NCBI RefSeq assembly: GCF_003367195.1
Contig: NZ_QRGO01000001.1
Location: forward strand, 2,404,501 to 2,468,500
DNA length: 64,000 nucleotides
Source: Undibacter mobilis
GTDB taxonomy: Bacteria > Pseudomonadota > Alphaproteobacteria > Rhizobiales > Xanthobacteraceae
Direction: 5' to 3'
In this document: positions 44,566 through 51,777 of the stretch, piece after piece
Numbering within the stretch: position 1 is the first letter of the stretch
How the letters are laid out: the number at the start of each line of letters is the position of its first letter
Program-made: the position numbers and the translations under genes
The notes under the pieces: generated by a model
What the model saw: the letters and a program-made list of their open reading frames with translations, nothing else
Database searches by the model: none
What the model was told of the DNA's origin: nothing

Positions 44566-44599
44566 GGGGTGGGGGGGCGAAGAGGCTAGAGGTGGGTGA

Positions 44600-45625
44600 T
44601 TATCCAGGCTCGATTGTTTTGCCGGTGTCTATGTCAGTCAAAACCCAGTGTGCATGTTTTCCATCCTTTGAAATCTGGTAATCCCCATCCGCGTCAAGTC
44701 CAGGCTCGTAAACGGCCTGAGCCTTTTGTTTCGGTTTTAAGGTCCAATTCTTAATGCGCCCCATCCATTTCAAATTCCCTGCCTCGTTAAAATCATGAGC
44801 GGCGTCCAGATAGCCGATGTCGAAGGCAGCTTCTCGTCTTTCCTTGATGCGAATGCGCACAGCTTTTCGAAATTCAAGATGATTATCTACGAACCAAGGC
44901 TGAATGCCAATGTTGTCGCCATTAGCAAACATGCGGACCGAAGGATACAGAACGCCTGCAAACTTCGCATTCTGATCCGGAATCTCTCCCAAATGTAACT
45001 CGCCTATTGCGGCCGTCAGCTTATATCGATTGCGTTCATCGGCATCGACTTGTCGCGTGAAGTATTTGCTGAATGCTTCCTTTAGTTCTCGGGCATCATC
45101 TTTCGACATCAGCCGTTCTGCGACCTCCTTCGGGAGTGTCGCCATGGCAAGCGTTTGTTCGCTGCTGCCCATCTCCTGCTTTTGGTTCCAATCGGGCACC
45201 GGTCGTTTCGCGCCAAGTTGTTCAAAGGCGAACTCGGTGTAACCGATATTATTGACAAACATGCGCTCCTTCGTCTTCCAGAAGGAAAGCACCAGTTCGT
45301 CGCCGGCCTTAAGTCCGGGGATTTCGAAGAATACGGCCTCTTTATGCATTGCGCCATAGAAGACTGGTTCCCCCGTGCGGTTAAGACGCCCGAGCATTGT
45401 CTTCGAAGCTGGCGGATAAATCAGATCGGAACGAGTGATGCCTGCGTCCATTCGGAATTCTAGACCGAGTTTACGTGCCCGATAGACAAATGCTCCAGGG
45501 TCAAAGATAGGAGATTGAATTTGAAATCCTAACATAAGCGGCTCTAGTCGCCGCTTGATCTCATCAATTTCGAGACGTTCGATGTTCTGTTCGATCTCGT
45601 CGAATATGGTTATGTCAACTGACAT
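44600..45625 (-). CDS. RES-domain protein (putative NAD+-targeting toxin-like enzyme)
   Basis: The 341-residue protein carries the RES signature. Arg49 is in VYRARKLG, the LGRLNRTGEPVFYGAM block follows, Glu101 is in AVFFEIPG, and Ser229 is in VLYPSVR. RES domains have an ADP-ribosyltransferase-like fold. Known members degrade NAD+ (MbcT type) or ADP-ribosylate a target. An N-terminal helical segment of about 45 residues precedes the domain, and a C-terminal extension of about 90 residues (KNWTLKPKQKAQAVYEPG) follows it. The Xre/MbcA-type antitoxin gene normally adjacent is not seen. Composition is AT-richer than the terminase genes beside it, suggesting a separate acquisition. Confidence 0.75.
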   Translation of the reverse strand: MSVDITIFDEIEQNIERLEIDEIKRRLEPLMLGFQIQSPIFDPGAFVYRARKLGLEFRMDAGITRSDLIYPPASKTMLGRLNRTGEPVFYGAMHKEAVFFEIPGLKAGDELVLSFWKTKERMFVNNIGYTEFAFEQLGAKRPVPDWNQKQEMGSSEQTLAMATLPKEVAERLMSKDDARELKEAFSKYFTRQVDADERNRYKLTAAIGELHLGEIPDQNAKFAGVLYPSVRMFANGDNIGIQPWFVDNHLEFRKAVRIRIKERREAAFDIGYLDAAHDFNEAGNLKWMGRIKNWTLKPKQKAQAVYEPGLDADGDYQISKDGKHAHWVLTDIDTGKTIEPG

Positions 45626-45640
45626 GACAGGTTCTCAGCG

Positions 45641-45724
45641 CGTAGGGCGGATTAGCGAAGCGTAATCCGCCGCTGGTGTAAGATCCAATCTGGCGGGTTA
45701 CGCCTTCGGCTAACCCGCCCTACG
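45641..45724. repeat. Palindromic intergenic repeat
   Basis: Two arms, starting CGTAGGGCGGATTAGCGAAG and ending CTAACCCGCCCTACG, face each other around a short spacer. Each arm forms its own hairpin (GGCGGATTA with TAATCCGCC, GGCGGGTTA with TAACCCGCC), and the outer ends also pair. This kind of element is common in intergenic DNA of Bradyrhizobium-like and other proteobacteria. It lies just upstream of the RES gene start. Confidence 0.75.
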
Positions 45725-45735
45725 AGCAGGATGTC

Positions 45736-46014
45736 CTAGTAATTTGGTCTATGTTCTCTCGGTGACGACTTGGGCCGTAATTCCGCAAGACACAAAATAT
45801 GTGTTTCGCGAATATTGCGCCTCTCCGCTTCGGTAACAGCTTTGGGTATCCTGGCCTTAGGTGGCAGCAATATCGGTGGGGAAGTATGCGCCTTCCGTAG
45901 CTCATACTTGGTTGGCTTAAATTCGATTACGCGAGGGCGCGCCAGAAACGCGGCATCAGCATGCCTTTCTTGGATACTCTCGTAGTAGGAGGCCCATCCC
46001 ATTTTCATCACCAT
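45736..46014 (-). CDS. Hypothetical protein, 92 aa (poorly supported)
   Basis: I do not recognise it. The frame encodes WASYYESIQERHADAAFLAR then a basic, proline-rich half (TSPPILLPPKARIPKAVTEA). There is no clear ribosome site before ATG 46014, and the frame stays open upstream into the HIT leader, so the start is uncertain. It may be a degenerate or spurious frame. AT-rich composition like that of the RES gene argues for a shared origin. Confidence 0.3.
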   Translation of the reverse strand: MVMKMGWASYYESIQERHADAAFLARPRVIEFKPTKYELRKAHTSPPILLPPKARIPKAVTEAERRNIRETHILCLAELRPKSSPREHRPNY

Positions 46015-46081
46015 AAAAATCGGCAATGAAACTCCAACCTCCAAGCAAGGCGAAAACGAGGCGAGGAGGGCGCCACAAATA

Positions 46082-46110
46082 AAAACCCCGGGCTCATCAC
46101 CCGGGGTTTT
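46082..46110. terminator. Bidirectional terminator, first of two copies around the HIT gene
   Basis: An 11-bp stem (AAAACCCCGGG / CCCGGGGTTTT) with loop CTCATCA. The same stem and loop occur at 46591-46619 after the HIT gene. No gene on the plus strand immediately upstream obviously needs it. Confidence 0.8.
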
Positions 46111-46180
46111 GTTATTGTCGCGTAGGTGGGCCAGGGCGCGCTGTCGCCGAGCCCACCCGACGAGCCAGAGGATCGATGCC

Positions 46181-46543
46181 ATGCCGGTTACGGATTGTGA
46201 GTTGTGTCGCCCCGAAAGCGTTTTGATCGAGGGCTCTCTCGCCTATGTTCGTTACGACAGCAACAGCCTGAGCCGTGGACATGTCCTGGTCGTGCCACGC
46301 CGGCACGTCGCCAGCTATTTTGACATGACCGTCGAAGAGAAGGCCGAAATACAATCGCTTCTTGATCGCGCGCAAAGCAAGGTTGCGTCGGATCATTCAC
46401 CCGACGGCTACAACATCGGCGTCAATATCGGGCGAGCGGCCGGACAAAACCGGATGCACGTGCACGTGCACTTGATCCCGCGTTATAGTGGTGACGTCGT
46501 CGATCCGAGCGGCGGAATACGATGCGTTCTCTCAAAGAAATGA
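46181..46543 (+). CDS. HIT family protein (histidine triad nucleotide hydrolase)
   Basis: The 120-residue protein has the HIT layout: an N-terminal Cys pair (DCELCR) as in zinc-binding HIT proteins, RGHVLVVPRRHV, YNIGVNIG, and the catalytic HVHVHLIPRY. HIT enzymes hydrolyse AMP-conjugates such as Ap4A or AMP-lysine in the cytoplasm. ATG 46181 follows AGAGG. It is bracketed by two copies of one terminator, so it is a single-gene unit. Confidence 0.92.
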   Translation: MPVTDCELCRPESVLIEGSLAYVRYDSNSLSRGHVLVVPRRHVASYFDMTVEEKAEIQSLLDRAQSKVASDHSPDGYNIGVNIGRAAGQNRMHVHVHLIPRYSGDVVDPSGGIRCVLSKK

Positions 46544-46590
46544 GGCGCGCAACGTGACGGCGTCAGAAGACGGCGCGGCGGCACCAACAA

Positions 46591-46619
46591 AAAACCCCGG
46601 GCTCATCACCCGGGGTTTT
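46591..46619 (+). terminator. Terminator after the HIT gene, second copy
   Basis: Stem AAAACCCCGGG (46591-46601) and CCCGGGGTTTT (46609-46619) with loop CTCATCA, identical to the copy at 46082-46110. Confidence 0.9.
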
Positions 46620-46629
46620 GTGTTCCTTT

Positions 46630-46780
46630 CTTCACCCTCCCCTGGAGGGGGAGGGTCGCTGGGCCGAAGCGCGCAGCGCTGAGGCCAGCGGGGTGGGGTG
46701 AGCTTCGCGCAGGAAATAAGTTCACCCCACCCCGGCTCGCTGATCGCTCGCCGACCCTCCCCCTCCAGGGGAGGGTGAAG
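46630..46780. repeat. Long palindromic repeat with 29-bp perfect arms
   Basis: The arm at 46630-46658 (starting CTTCACCCTCCCC) is the exact reverse complement of 46752-46780. Between them lie a second inverted pair (GGGGTGGGGTGA and TTCACCCCACCCC) and a short divergent middle. Such elements are widespread between genes in Bradyrhizobium-like genomes. Confidence 0.88.
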
Positions 46781-46807
46781 AGAGTGCAGCGCTCCTCAGG
46801 ACGAGGC

Positions 46808-47662
46808 TTACTTCTTGAACGCGACGATCTTCTGCTTCTGCTCGCCGAGGCCGTCGATGCCGAGGGTGACGACGTCGCCGGCCTTGAGGAACTGCGGGGT
46901 CGGCTTCATGCCAAGGCCGACGCCCGGCGGCGTGCCGGTGATGATGATGTCGCCCGGCTCAAGGACGAACATCTGCGAGCAGTACCAGACGATGAACTCG
47001 CAATCGAACACCATGGTCTTGGTGTTGCCGCGCTGGCGCGGCTCGCCGTTGACGTCGAGCCACATGTTGAGGTTCTGCGGGTTCTTCATCTCGTCCTTGG
47101 TGACGAACCACGGGCCGATCGGCCCGAAGGTCTCGCAGCTCTTGCCCTTGCCCCACTGGCCGCCCGAGCGCTCGATCTGGAAATTGCGCTCGGAGACGTC
47201 GTTGGCGAGGAAGTAGCCGGCGATGGCGTCCTTCGCCTTGGCCTTGTCGAGATAGCGCGCGCGCTTGCCGATGACGATGCCGAGTTCGATTTCCCAATCG
47301 AGCTTCAGCGATTCCTTCGGCACGATGGTGTCGTCGTTCGGGCCGCAGATCGACGAGGTGTGCTTCCAGAAGATCACCGGCTCCTTCGGCACGGCGAGGC
47401 CCGCTTCGGCGGCGTGGTCGGAGTAGTTGAGGCCAATGGCGACGAAGTTGCGCACATTGCCCATGCAGGGGCCGAGGCGCGGCTTGCCGGAGACCGGCTT
47501 CATGCGCTTGAGATTGAGCTTCTTGATTTTGGCGAGACCGCCCGAGGCCAGCATGGCGCCGTCGATATCCTTCACGACGCGCGACAGGTCGCGGATCTTG
47601 CCGTCCTCCGCGATGATGCCGGGCTTTTCGCGGCCGGGCGCGCCGTAGCGGACGAGCTTCAT
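46808..47662 (-). CDS. Fumarylacetoacetate hydrolase (FAH) family protein, second copy
   Basis: The 284-residue protein has the larger FAH layout with an N-terminal extension (MKLVRYGAPGREKPGIIAED). The core follows: FVAIGLNYSDHAAEAG, the metal site LDWEIELGIVIGKRA, FLANDVSERNFQ and ITGTPPGVG. The group includes ureidoglycolate lyase-like and 2-hydroxyhepta-2,4-diene-dioate isomerase-like enzymes. AAGGGAGA precedes the ATG at good spacing. It is followed on the same strand by nothing close and stands 113 bases downstream of the MetF-like gene. Confidence 0.9.
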   Translation of the reverse strand: MKLVRYGAPGREKPGIIAEDGKIRDLSRVVKDIDGAMLASGGLAKIKKLNLKRMKPVSGKPRLGPCMGNVRNFVAIGLNYSDHAAEAGLAVPKEPVIFWKHTSSICGPNDDTIVPKESLKLDWEIELGIVIGKRARYLDKAKAKDAIAGYFLANDVSERNFQIERSGGQWGKGKSCETFGPIGPWFVTKDEMKNPQNLNMWLDVNGEPRQRGNTKTMVFDCEFIVWYCSQMFVLEPGDIIITGTPPGVGLGMKPTPQFLKAGDVVTLGIDGLGEQKQKIVAFKK

Positions 47663-47775
47663 GATCGGTCTCCCTTAAAGGTCAGTTTGTTGTTGGTGCC
47701 GTCTGGCGAGAGGGCGCGACTATGCGATGACCCAAGGCGACGGGCAAGGGCGAGGGTGCGCGGGGATGGGGCGGC

Positions 47776-48684
47776 TCAGGCCGACAGGCGCTTGATGCTC
47801 GCCCGCGCCGCGCGGATCACCGGCGGCACGGCCTCGTCATTGTTGGGCGCCATGATGTGGACGCCGGCAACGCCGGGGTTGGCGGCGAGCGCGGCGATCA
47901 GGTCGACCGCGATGGCGCGGCCTTCCGCGGCCGGATCGGCGGCGGCCTCGAGGCGGGCCACAGTCGCGTCCGGGATGATGGTGCCGAACAGCTTCTCCCG
48001 CATCCAGCGCGCCGATTTCGCAGAGCGCAGCGGCGCGATACCGACGATGAGCTTGAGGTGGCCGAGGCCGTGGCCGGCGAGCCGCGCCGTGTAGCGGGCG
48101 ACCACATCGGGGTCCATGCAGAACTGAGTCTGCGCGAACTGCGCGCCGGCGGCGGCCTTGGCGGCCAGCCCCTTCGGCTCCCAGCCCGGCGGCGGGTCGA
48201 TCGGCGCATCGGCGGCGCCGAGGAAAAAGGCGGCGGTGCCGGCGACCTTGCGGCCGCCCGGCAGTTCGTGGTCGTCGCGCAGCTTGCGCGCCGTCTCGAT
48301 GAGGCCGCGGGCGTCGAGATCGAACACGCCCTTGGCGTCGGGCTGGTCGCCGGCGCTGGGATCGTCGCCGCGCAGGATCAGCAGGTTCTGGATGCCGAGC
48401 GCGGCGGCGCCCATCAGGTCGCTCTGCAACGCGATGCGGTTGCGGTCGCGGCAGGTGAGCTGGAGGATCGGCTCGATGCCGTCCTGGATCAGGATCGCGG
48501 CGGCGGCCAGCGCGCCCATATGCGGACGGGCGCCGGCGCCGTCGGTGACATTGACCGCGTCGGCGAGGCCCTTGAGCGGCGCCGCCTTGGCGGAAAGATC
48601 GGCGCGGTCGAACGACACCGGCGGCGTGATTTCCGCGGTGATGACAAAGCGCCCGGCGGCCAGCTTTTGCTGCAATGTGTCCAT
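47776..48684 (-). CDS. Methylenetetrahydrofolate reductase family protein
   Basis: The 302-residue barrel has FVITAEITPP near residue 13 with the catalytic glutamate, VNVTDGAGARPHM, LQLTCRDRNRIALQSDLMGA, LILRGDDPSAGD, and AQFAQTQFCMD, all marks of the MetF family. It reduces 5,10-methylene-tetrahydrofolate with FAD. Some homologues in Hyphomicrobiales serve methylotrophy or O-demethylation rather than methionine synthesis, and no neighbour settles this. It is divergent from the CoA-transferase-like genes. Confidence 0.88.
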   Translation of the reverse strand: MDTLQQKLAAGRFVITAEITPPVSFDRADLSAKAAPLKGLADAVNVTDGAGARPHMGALAAAAILIQDGIEPILQLTCRDRNRIALQSDLMGAAALGIQNLLILRGDDPSAGDQPDAKGVFDLDARGLIETARKLRDDHELPGGRKVAGTAAFFLGAADAPIDPPPGWEPKGLAAKAAAGAQFAQTQFCMDPDVVARYTARLAGHGLGHLKLIVGIAPLRSAKSARWMREKLFGTIIPDATVARLEAAADPAAEGRAIAVDLIAALAANPGVAGVHIMAPNNDEAVPPVIRAARASIKRLSA

Positions 48685-48782
48685 GCCGCTGGCGTCGCAA
48701 AAAACGGTGGACCTGGCAAGCGTGGGGATGGATTGTCAGCGAGCGGCGCCGGTGGGCGCGTGCCCGCATACCGGATGAACAC

Positions 48783-49607
48783 ATGACGCTGCAAACGCTG
48801 GACGAAGCCATCGCCACCATCACCGATGGCTGCATGCTGATCGTACCGCGCGAAGTCTGCGGCGTGCCGATGGCGGCGACCCGCGCGCTGATCCGGCGCG
48901 GCGTGAAGAGCCTGCATCTCGTGGCGCTGCCGACCTCGTCGCTGCAGGCCGACCTGCTGATCGGCGCCGGCTGCGTCGCGACCTTGGAGACGAGCGCGGT
49001 GAGCCTTGGCGAACTCGGTCCCGCGCCGCGTTTCACCGCCGCCGTGCTGTCCGGCGCGATCCGGATGAAGGATGCCACGTGCCCGGCGCTGCATGCCGCG
49101 CTGCAGGCGGCGGAGAAGGGTGTGCCCTTCATGCCGCTGCGCGGGCTCATCGGCTCGGACGTTCTTAAATATCGCGACGACTGGAAGGTGATCGATTCAC
49201 CCTTCGGCGAGTCCGATCCGATCGTGCTGCTGCCGGCGATCAACCCGGACGTCGCGCTGTTTCATGCGCCGCTCGCCGACGAACACGGCAATGTGTGGAT
49301 CGGCCGCCAGCGCGAACTCGTCACCATGGCGCATGCCGCCAAGCGCACCATCGTGACCGTCGAGACAATCGAGAAGCGCAATCTGCTCGACGATCCGATT
49401 TACGCCGCCGGCACCTTGCCCGGCTTCTATGTCGACGCCATTGCAGTGGCCGAGAACGGCGCCTGGCCGTTGCCATTGCCGGATCGCTACCGCGCCGATG
49501 TCGAGCATCTGGCCATGTACGCCAAGATGGCGACGAGCGAGGCGGGGTTCGGGGAGTATCTGGCGCGCCATGTGTACGCTGAACAACCTTTATCGGCCTC
49601 ATCCTGA
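48783..49607 (+). CDS. CoA-transferase-like subunit A (GctA/IpdA family)
   Basis: The 274-residue protein is a class I CoA-transferase alpha-type subunit. TLDEAIATITDGCMLIVPRE is followed by LHLVALPTSSLQADLLIGAG, PFMPLRGLIGSDVLKY and LFHAPLADEHGNVWIG. It forms a heteromer with the subunit B gene 134 bases downstream. Its last three codons and stop lie inside a palindromic repeat, so the C-terminus (LSASS) is repeat-encoded. ATG 48783 follows GGATGA. Confidence 0.87.
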   Translation: MTLQTLDEAIATITDGCMLIVPREVCGVPMAATRALIRRGVKSLHLVALPTSSLQADLLIGAGCVATLETSAVSLGELGPAPRFTAAVLSGAIRMKDATCPALHAALQAAEKGVPFMPLRGLIGSDVLKYRDDWKVIDSPFGESDPIVLLPAINPDVALFHAPLADEHGNVWIGRQRELVTMAHAAKRTIVTVETIEKRNLLDDPIYAAGTLPGFYVDAIAVAENGAWPLPLPDRYRADVEHLAMYAKMATSEAGFGEYLARHVYAEQPLSASS

Positions 49608-49694
49608 GGAGCGTTGCGTAGCAACGCGTCTCGAAGGACGAGGCCACCCCATCCTTCGAGACGCGCTCCTAACGGAGCGCTCCTCAGGATGAGG
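49597..49694. repeat. Palindromic repeat family R1, copy 1
   Basis: The unit has a left arm CCTCATCCTGAGGAGC...GCGTCTCGAAGGA and a right arm that mirrors it, each containing an inner hairpin: GCGTTGC-GTA-GCAACGC (49611-49627) and GCGCTCC-TAAC-GGAGCGC (49663-49680). Two more copies lie at 55750 and 58058. It begins inside the coding end of the preceding gene. Confidence 0.9.
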
Positions 49695-49741
49695 GCGGGT
49701 TGGATGCAGATACGAATGATAGAGTTGATGCCGGAGTTGTA

Positions 49742-50494
49742 ATGACCTTCCTCCCCGAAGAACTGCTCGCCGACCAGATCGCCACCATCATCGGCGATGT
49801 GCGCCATGTCGCTGTCGGCAACGCTTCGCCGATTCCCGCGGCCGCGGCGCTGCTGGCGCGCGAGCGCGGCAAGTTGCAGGGAACGGGCCGGCCCTATGTT
49901 TCGCTGCTCGGCAGTTCGCAGCACACCTTCTGGACCGATGGCGGCCGCGAGTTGTTCGACTGCGCCGGGCAGGGGCGCATCGACGTGTTCTTCCTGTCGG
50001 GCGGCCAGATCGACGGCGAAGGCAATATCAACCTCGTCGAGATCGGCGACCACGCCCATCCCAAGGTGCGCTTCCCCGGCTCCTACGGTTCGGCGCATCT
50101 CTATTATGTCGTGCCGAAGGTGATCCTGTTTCGCACCGAGCATTCGCGCCGCACGCTGGTGCCCAGGGTCGATTTCATCAGCGCCGCGGGCCGAAGCGCG
50201 CCGAATGTCCATCGCACCGGCGGCCCGGTGGCGCTCATCACCAACCGTTGCCTGTTCTCGTTCGCCGATGGCCGCTTCACGCTCAAGAGCGTGCATCCCG
50301 GCCATACCGTTGAGGAGGTGATCGAGCATACCGGCTTCGACTTCGACCGGCCCGCACAGGTGCCCGAGACGCCGGCGCCGACCGGCGAGACGCTGGCGCT
50401 GCTGCGCGACAAGGTGGCGCCGCAGCTCGAGGCGGTCTATCCGCAGTTCGTCGCCAAGGTCTTCGGCCGCCGCGAGAGCGCGCTGTCGGCCTGA
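49742..50494 (+). CDS. CoA-transferase-like subunit B (GctB/IpdB family), catalytic Glu apparently absent
   Basis: The 250-residue protein is the beta-type partner. VRHVAVGNASPIPAAAALLA, VFFLSGGQIDGEGNINLVEI, FPGSYGSAHLYY and TNRCLFSFADGRF are typical of the family. Where glutaconate and related transferases have the catalytic glutamate (E-S-G or E-N-G), residues 52-62 read YVSLLGSSQHT with no Glu. The family member IpdB, of the steroid-ring-cleaving hydrolase IpdAB, also lacks that residue, so this pair may be a hydrolase or lyase rather than a transferase. ATG 49742 has GGAG upstream. Confidence 0.85.
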   Translation: MTFLPEELLADQIATIIGDVRHVAVGNASPIPAAAALLARERGKLQGTGRPYVSLLGSSQHTFWTDGGRELFDCAGQGRIDVFFLSGGQIDGEGNINLVEIGDHAHPKVRFPGSYGSAHLYYVVPKVILFRTEHSRRTLVPRVDFISAAGRSAPNVHRTGGPVALITNRCLFSFADGRFTLKSVHPGHTVEEVIEHTGFDFDRPAQVPETPAPTGETLALLRDKVAPQLEAVYPQFVAKVFGRRESALSA

Positions 50495-50610
50495 ACGCCG
50501 GCCATGCGACACGCCGTTGTCATTGCCGCGACGTCTGCAGCGGCCTATTAGCCTTTGGACCGATGCCGCCGTCTCTGGCGCACAACGCTTCCCGGAATTA
50601 GTGTTCGCCC

Positions 50611-51507
50611 ATGTCCGACTCGACTCTGCCCGCCGCCGCCTCCAGCCGCTTGCGCAATACGATTTCATGGCTCGCCTGGCCGGGGCTGCTGGCGATCTCC
50701 ATCGCCATCATGGCCTATGGTTTCACCGTGGCGATGCCGGCGCTGTTCTTCAACATCGCCTATCTGCTGCTGGCGCTGTGCCTTTACGGTCTCGAACAGG
50801 TCATGCCGCACGAGCGCGTGTGGAACGAGAACGACGGCCAGACCTTCGCCAACATCGCGCACACGCTCACCAGCAAGGGTGTGGTGCAGGCGGCGGTCGT
50901 GTTCTCCACCGTCATCGGCATATCGAGCTATGTGACGCCGGCGGCGGAGCCCGGCTATGGCATCTGGCCGCGGTCATGGCCGATGTGGAGCCAGGTGCTG
51001 CTCGCCATCGCCGTTGCCGAGTTCGGCCTGTACTGGGGGCATCGGCTGGCTCATGAGTGGCCGTGGCTGTGGCGCTTCCATGCGGTGCATCACAGCGTGA
51101 CCCGGCTCTGGATCGTGAACACCGGGCGCTTTCATTTCGTCGACAGCTTCAAGAGCATCGCGCTCGGCATGGTGATCCTGCTCGCGCTCGGCGCCCCGAT
51201 GGAAGTGCTGATCTGGCTGTCGGCCATCACCGCCTTCATCGGCATCCTGACCCATTGCAATATCGACATGAAGTTCGGCCCGCTGTCGTGGTGGTTCAAC
51301 ACGCCGGAACTGCACCGCTGGCACCACAGCAAGGACTTGCGCGAGGGCAACAAGAACTATTCCGAGAACATCATGCTGTGGGACCATGTCTTCGGCACGT
51401 TCTATAACGCGCGCGACTATCGCCCGCCGGTCGATATCGGCATTCAGGAAGAGATGCCGCCGGGCTTCCTGCAGCAACTGGCCTGGCCCTTCCGGCGCCG
51501 CTCATAA
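50611..51507 (+). CDS. Sterol desaturase / fatty acid hydroxylase family membrane enzyme
   Basis: The 298-residue protein has four to five hydrophobic segments and the eight-histidine diiron pattern: HRLAHE, HAVHHS and LHRWHHS, with THCNIDM between. Members hydroxylate or desaturate lipids at the inner membrane using oxygen. Hopanoid, carotenoid or fatty-acid substrates are possible. It lies 117 bases after the CoA-transferase-like gene, with no sign of overlap. Confidence 0.9.
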   Translation: MSDSTLPAAASSRLRNTISWLAWPGLLAISIAIMAYGFTVAMPALFFNIAYLLLALCLYGLEQVMPHERVWNENDGQTFANIAHTLTSKGVVQAAVVFSTVIGISSYVTPAAEPGYGIWPRSWPMWSQVLLAIAVAEFGLYWGHRLAHEWPWLWRFHAVHHSVTRLWIVNTGRFHFVDSFKSIALGMVILLALGAPMEVLIWLSAITAFIGILTHCNIDMKFGPLSWWFNTPELHRWHHSKDLREGNKNYSENIMLWDHVFGTFYNARDYRPPVDIGIQEEMPPGFLQQLAWPFRRRS

Positions 51508-51777
51508 CCGCCGCATCATTTTTTTGCGTCGCACAAGAGGCGGCGTTTTCTCCCGGTCCATAAGCCCGCCTTGTTGGGCATTTCCGGTTTTGCAGGCGGG
51601 TTCCCGGATGCCTTCGTATTCTGTGACGCGAATGCAACAGCGGGGGAATTTGTCGCAAAAGACGGCCGCGGGCGTGGGTTCCCGTCCATCCGCTCGTTGC
51701 CAGTCTGCCGGACTCCCGTCACGATGATGCCTACGAAAGCGCCATCGGAATAAAGGCGCGGCACCGGGGGACGGCAA

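Noticed and set aside
43338..44681. 447-codon frame overlapping the large terminase in another frame
   Set aside because: Arg/Ala/Gly-rich translation without motifs, while the terminase frame has intact ATPase and nuclease motifs.
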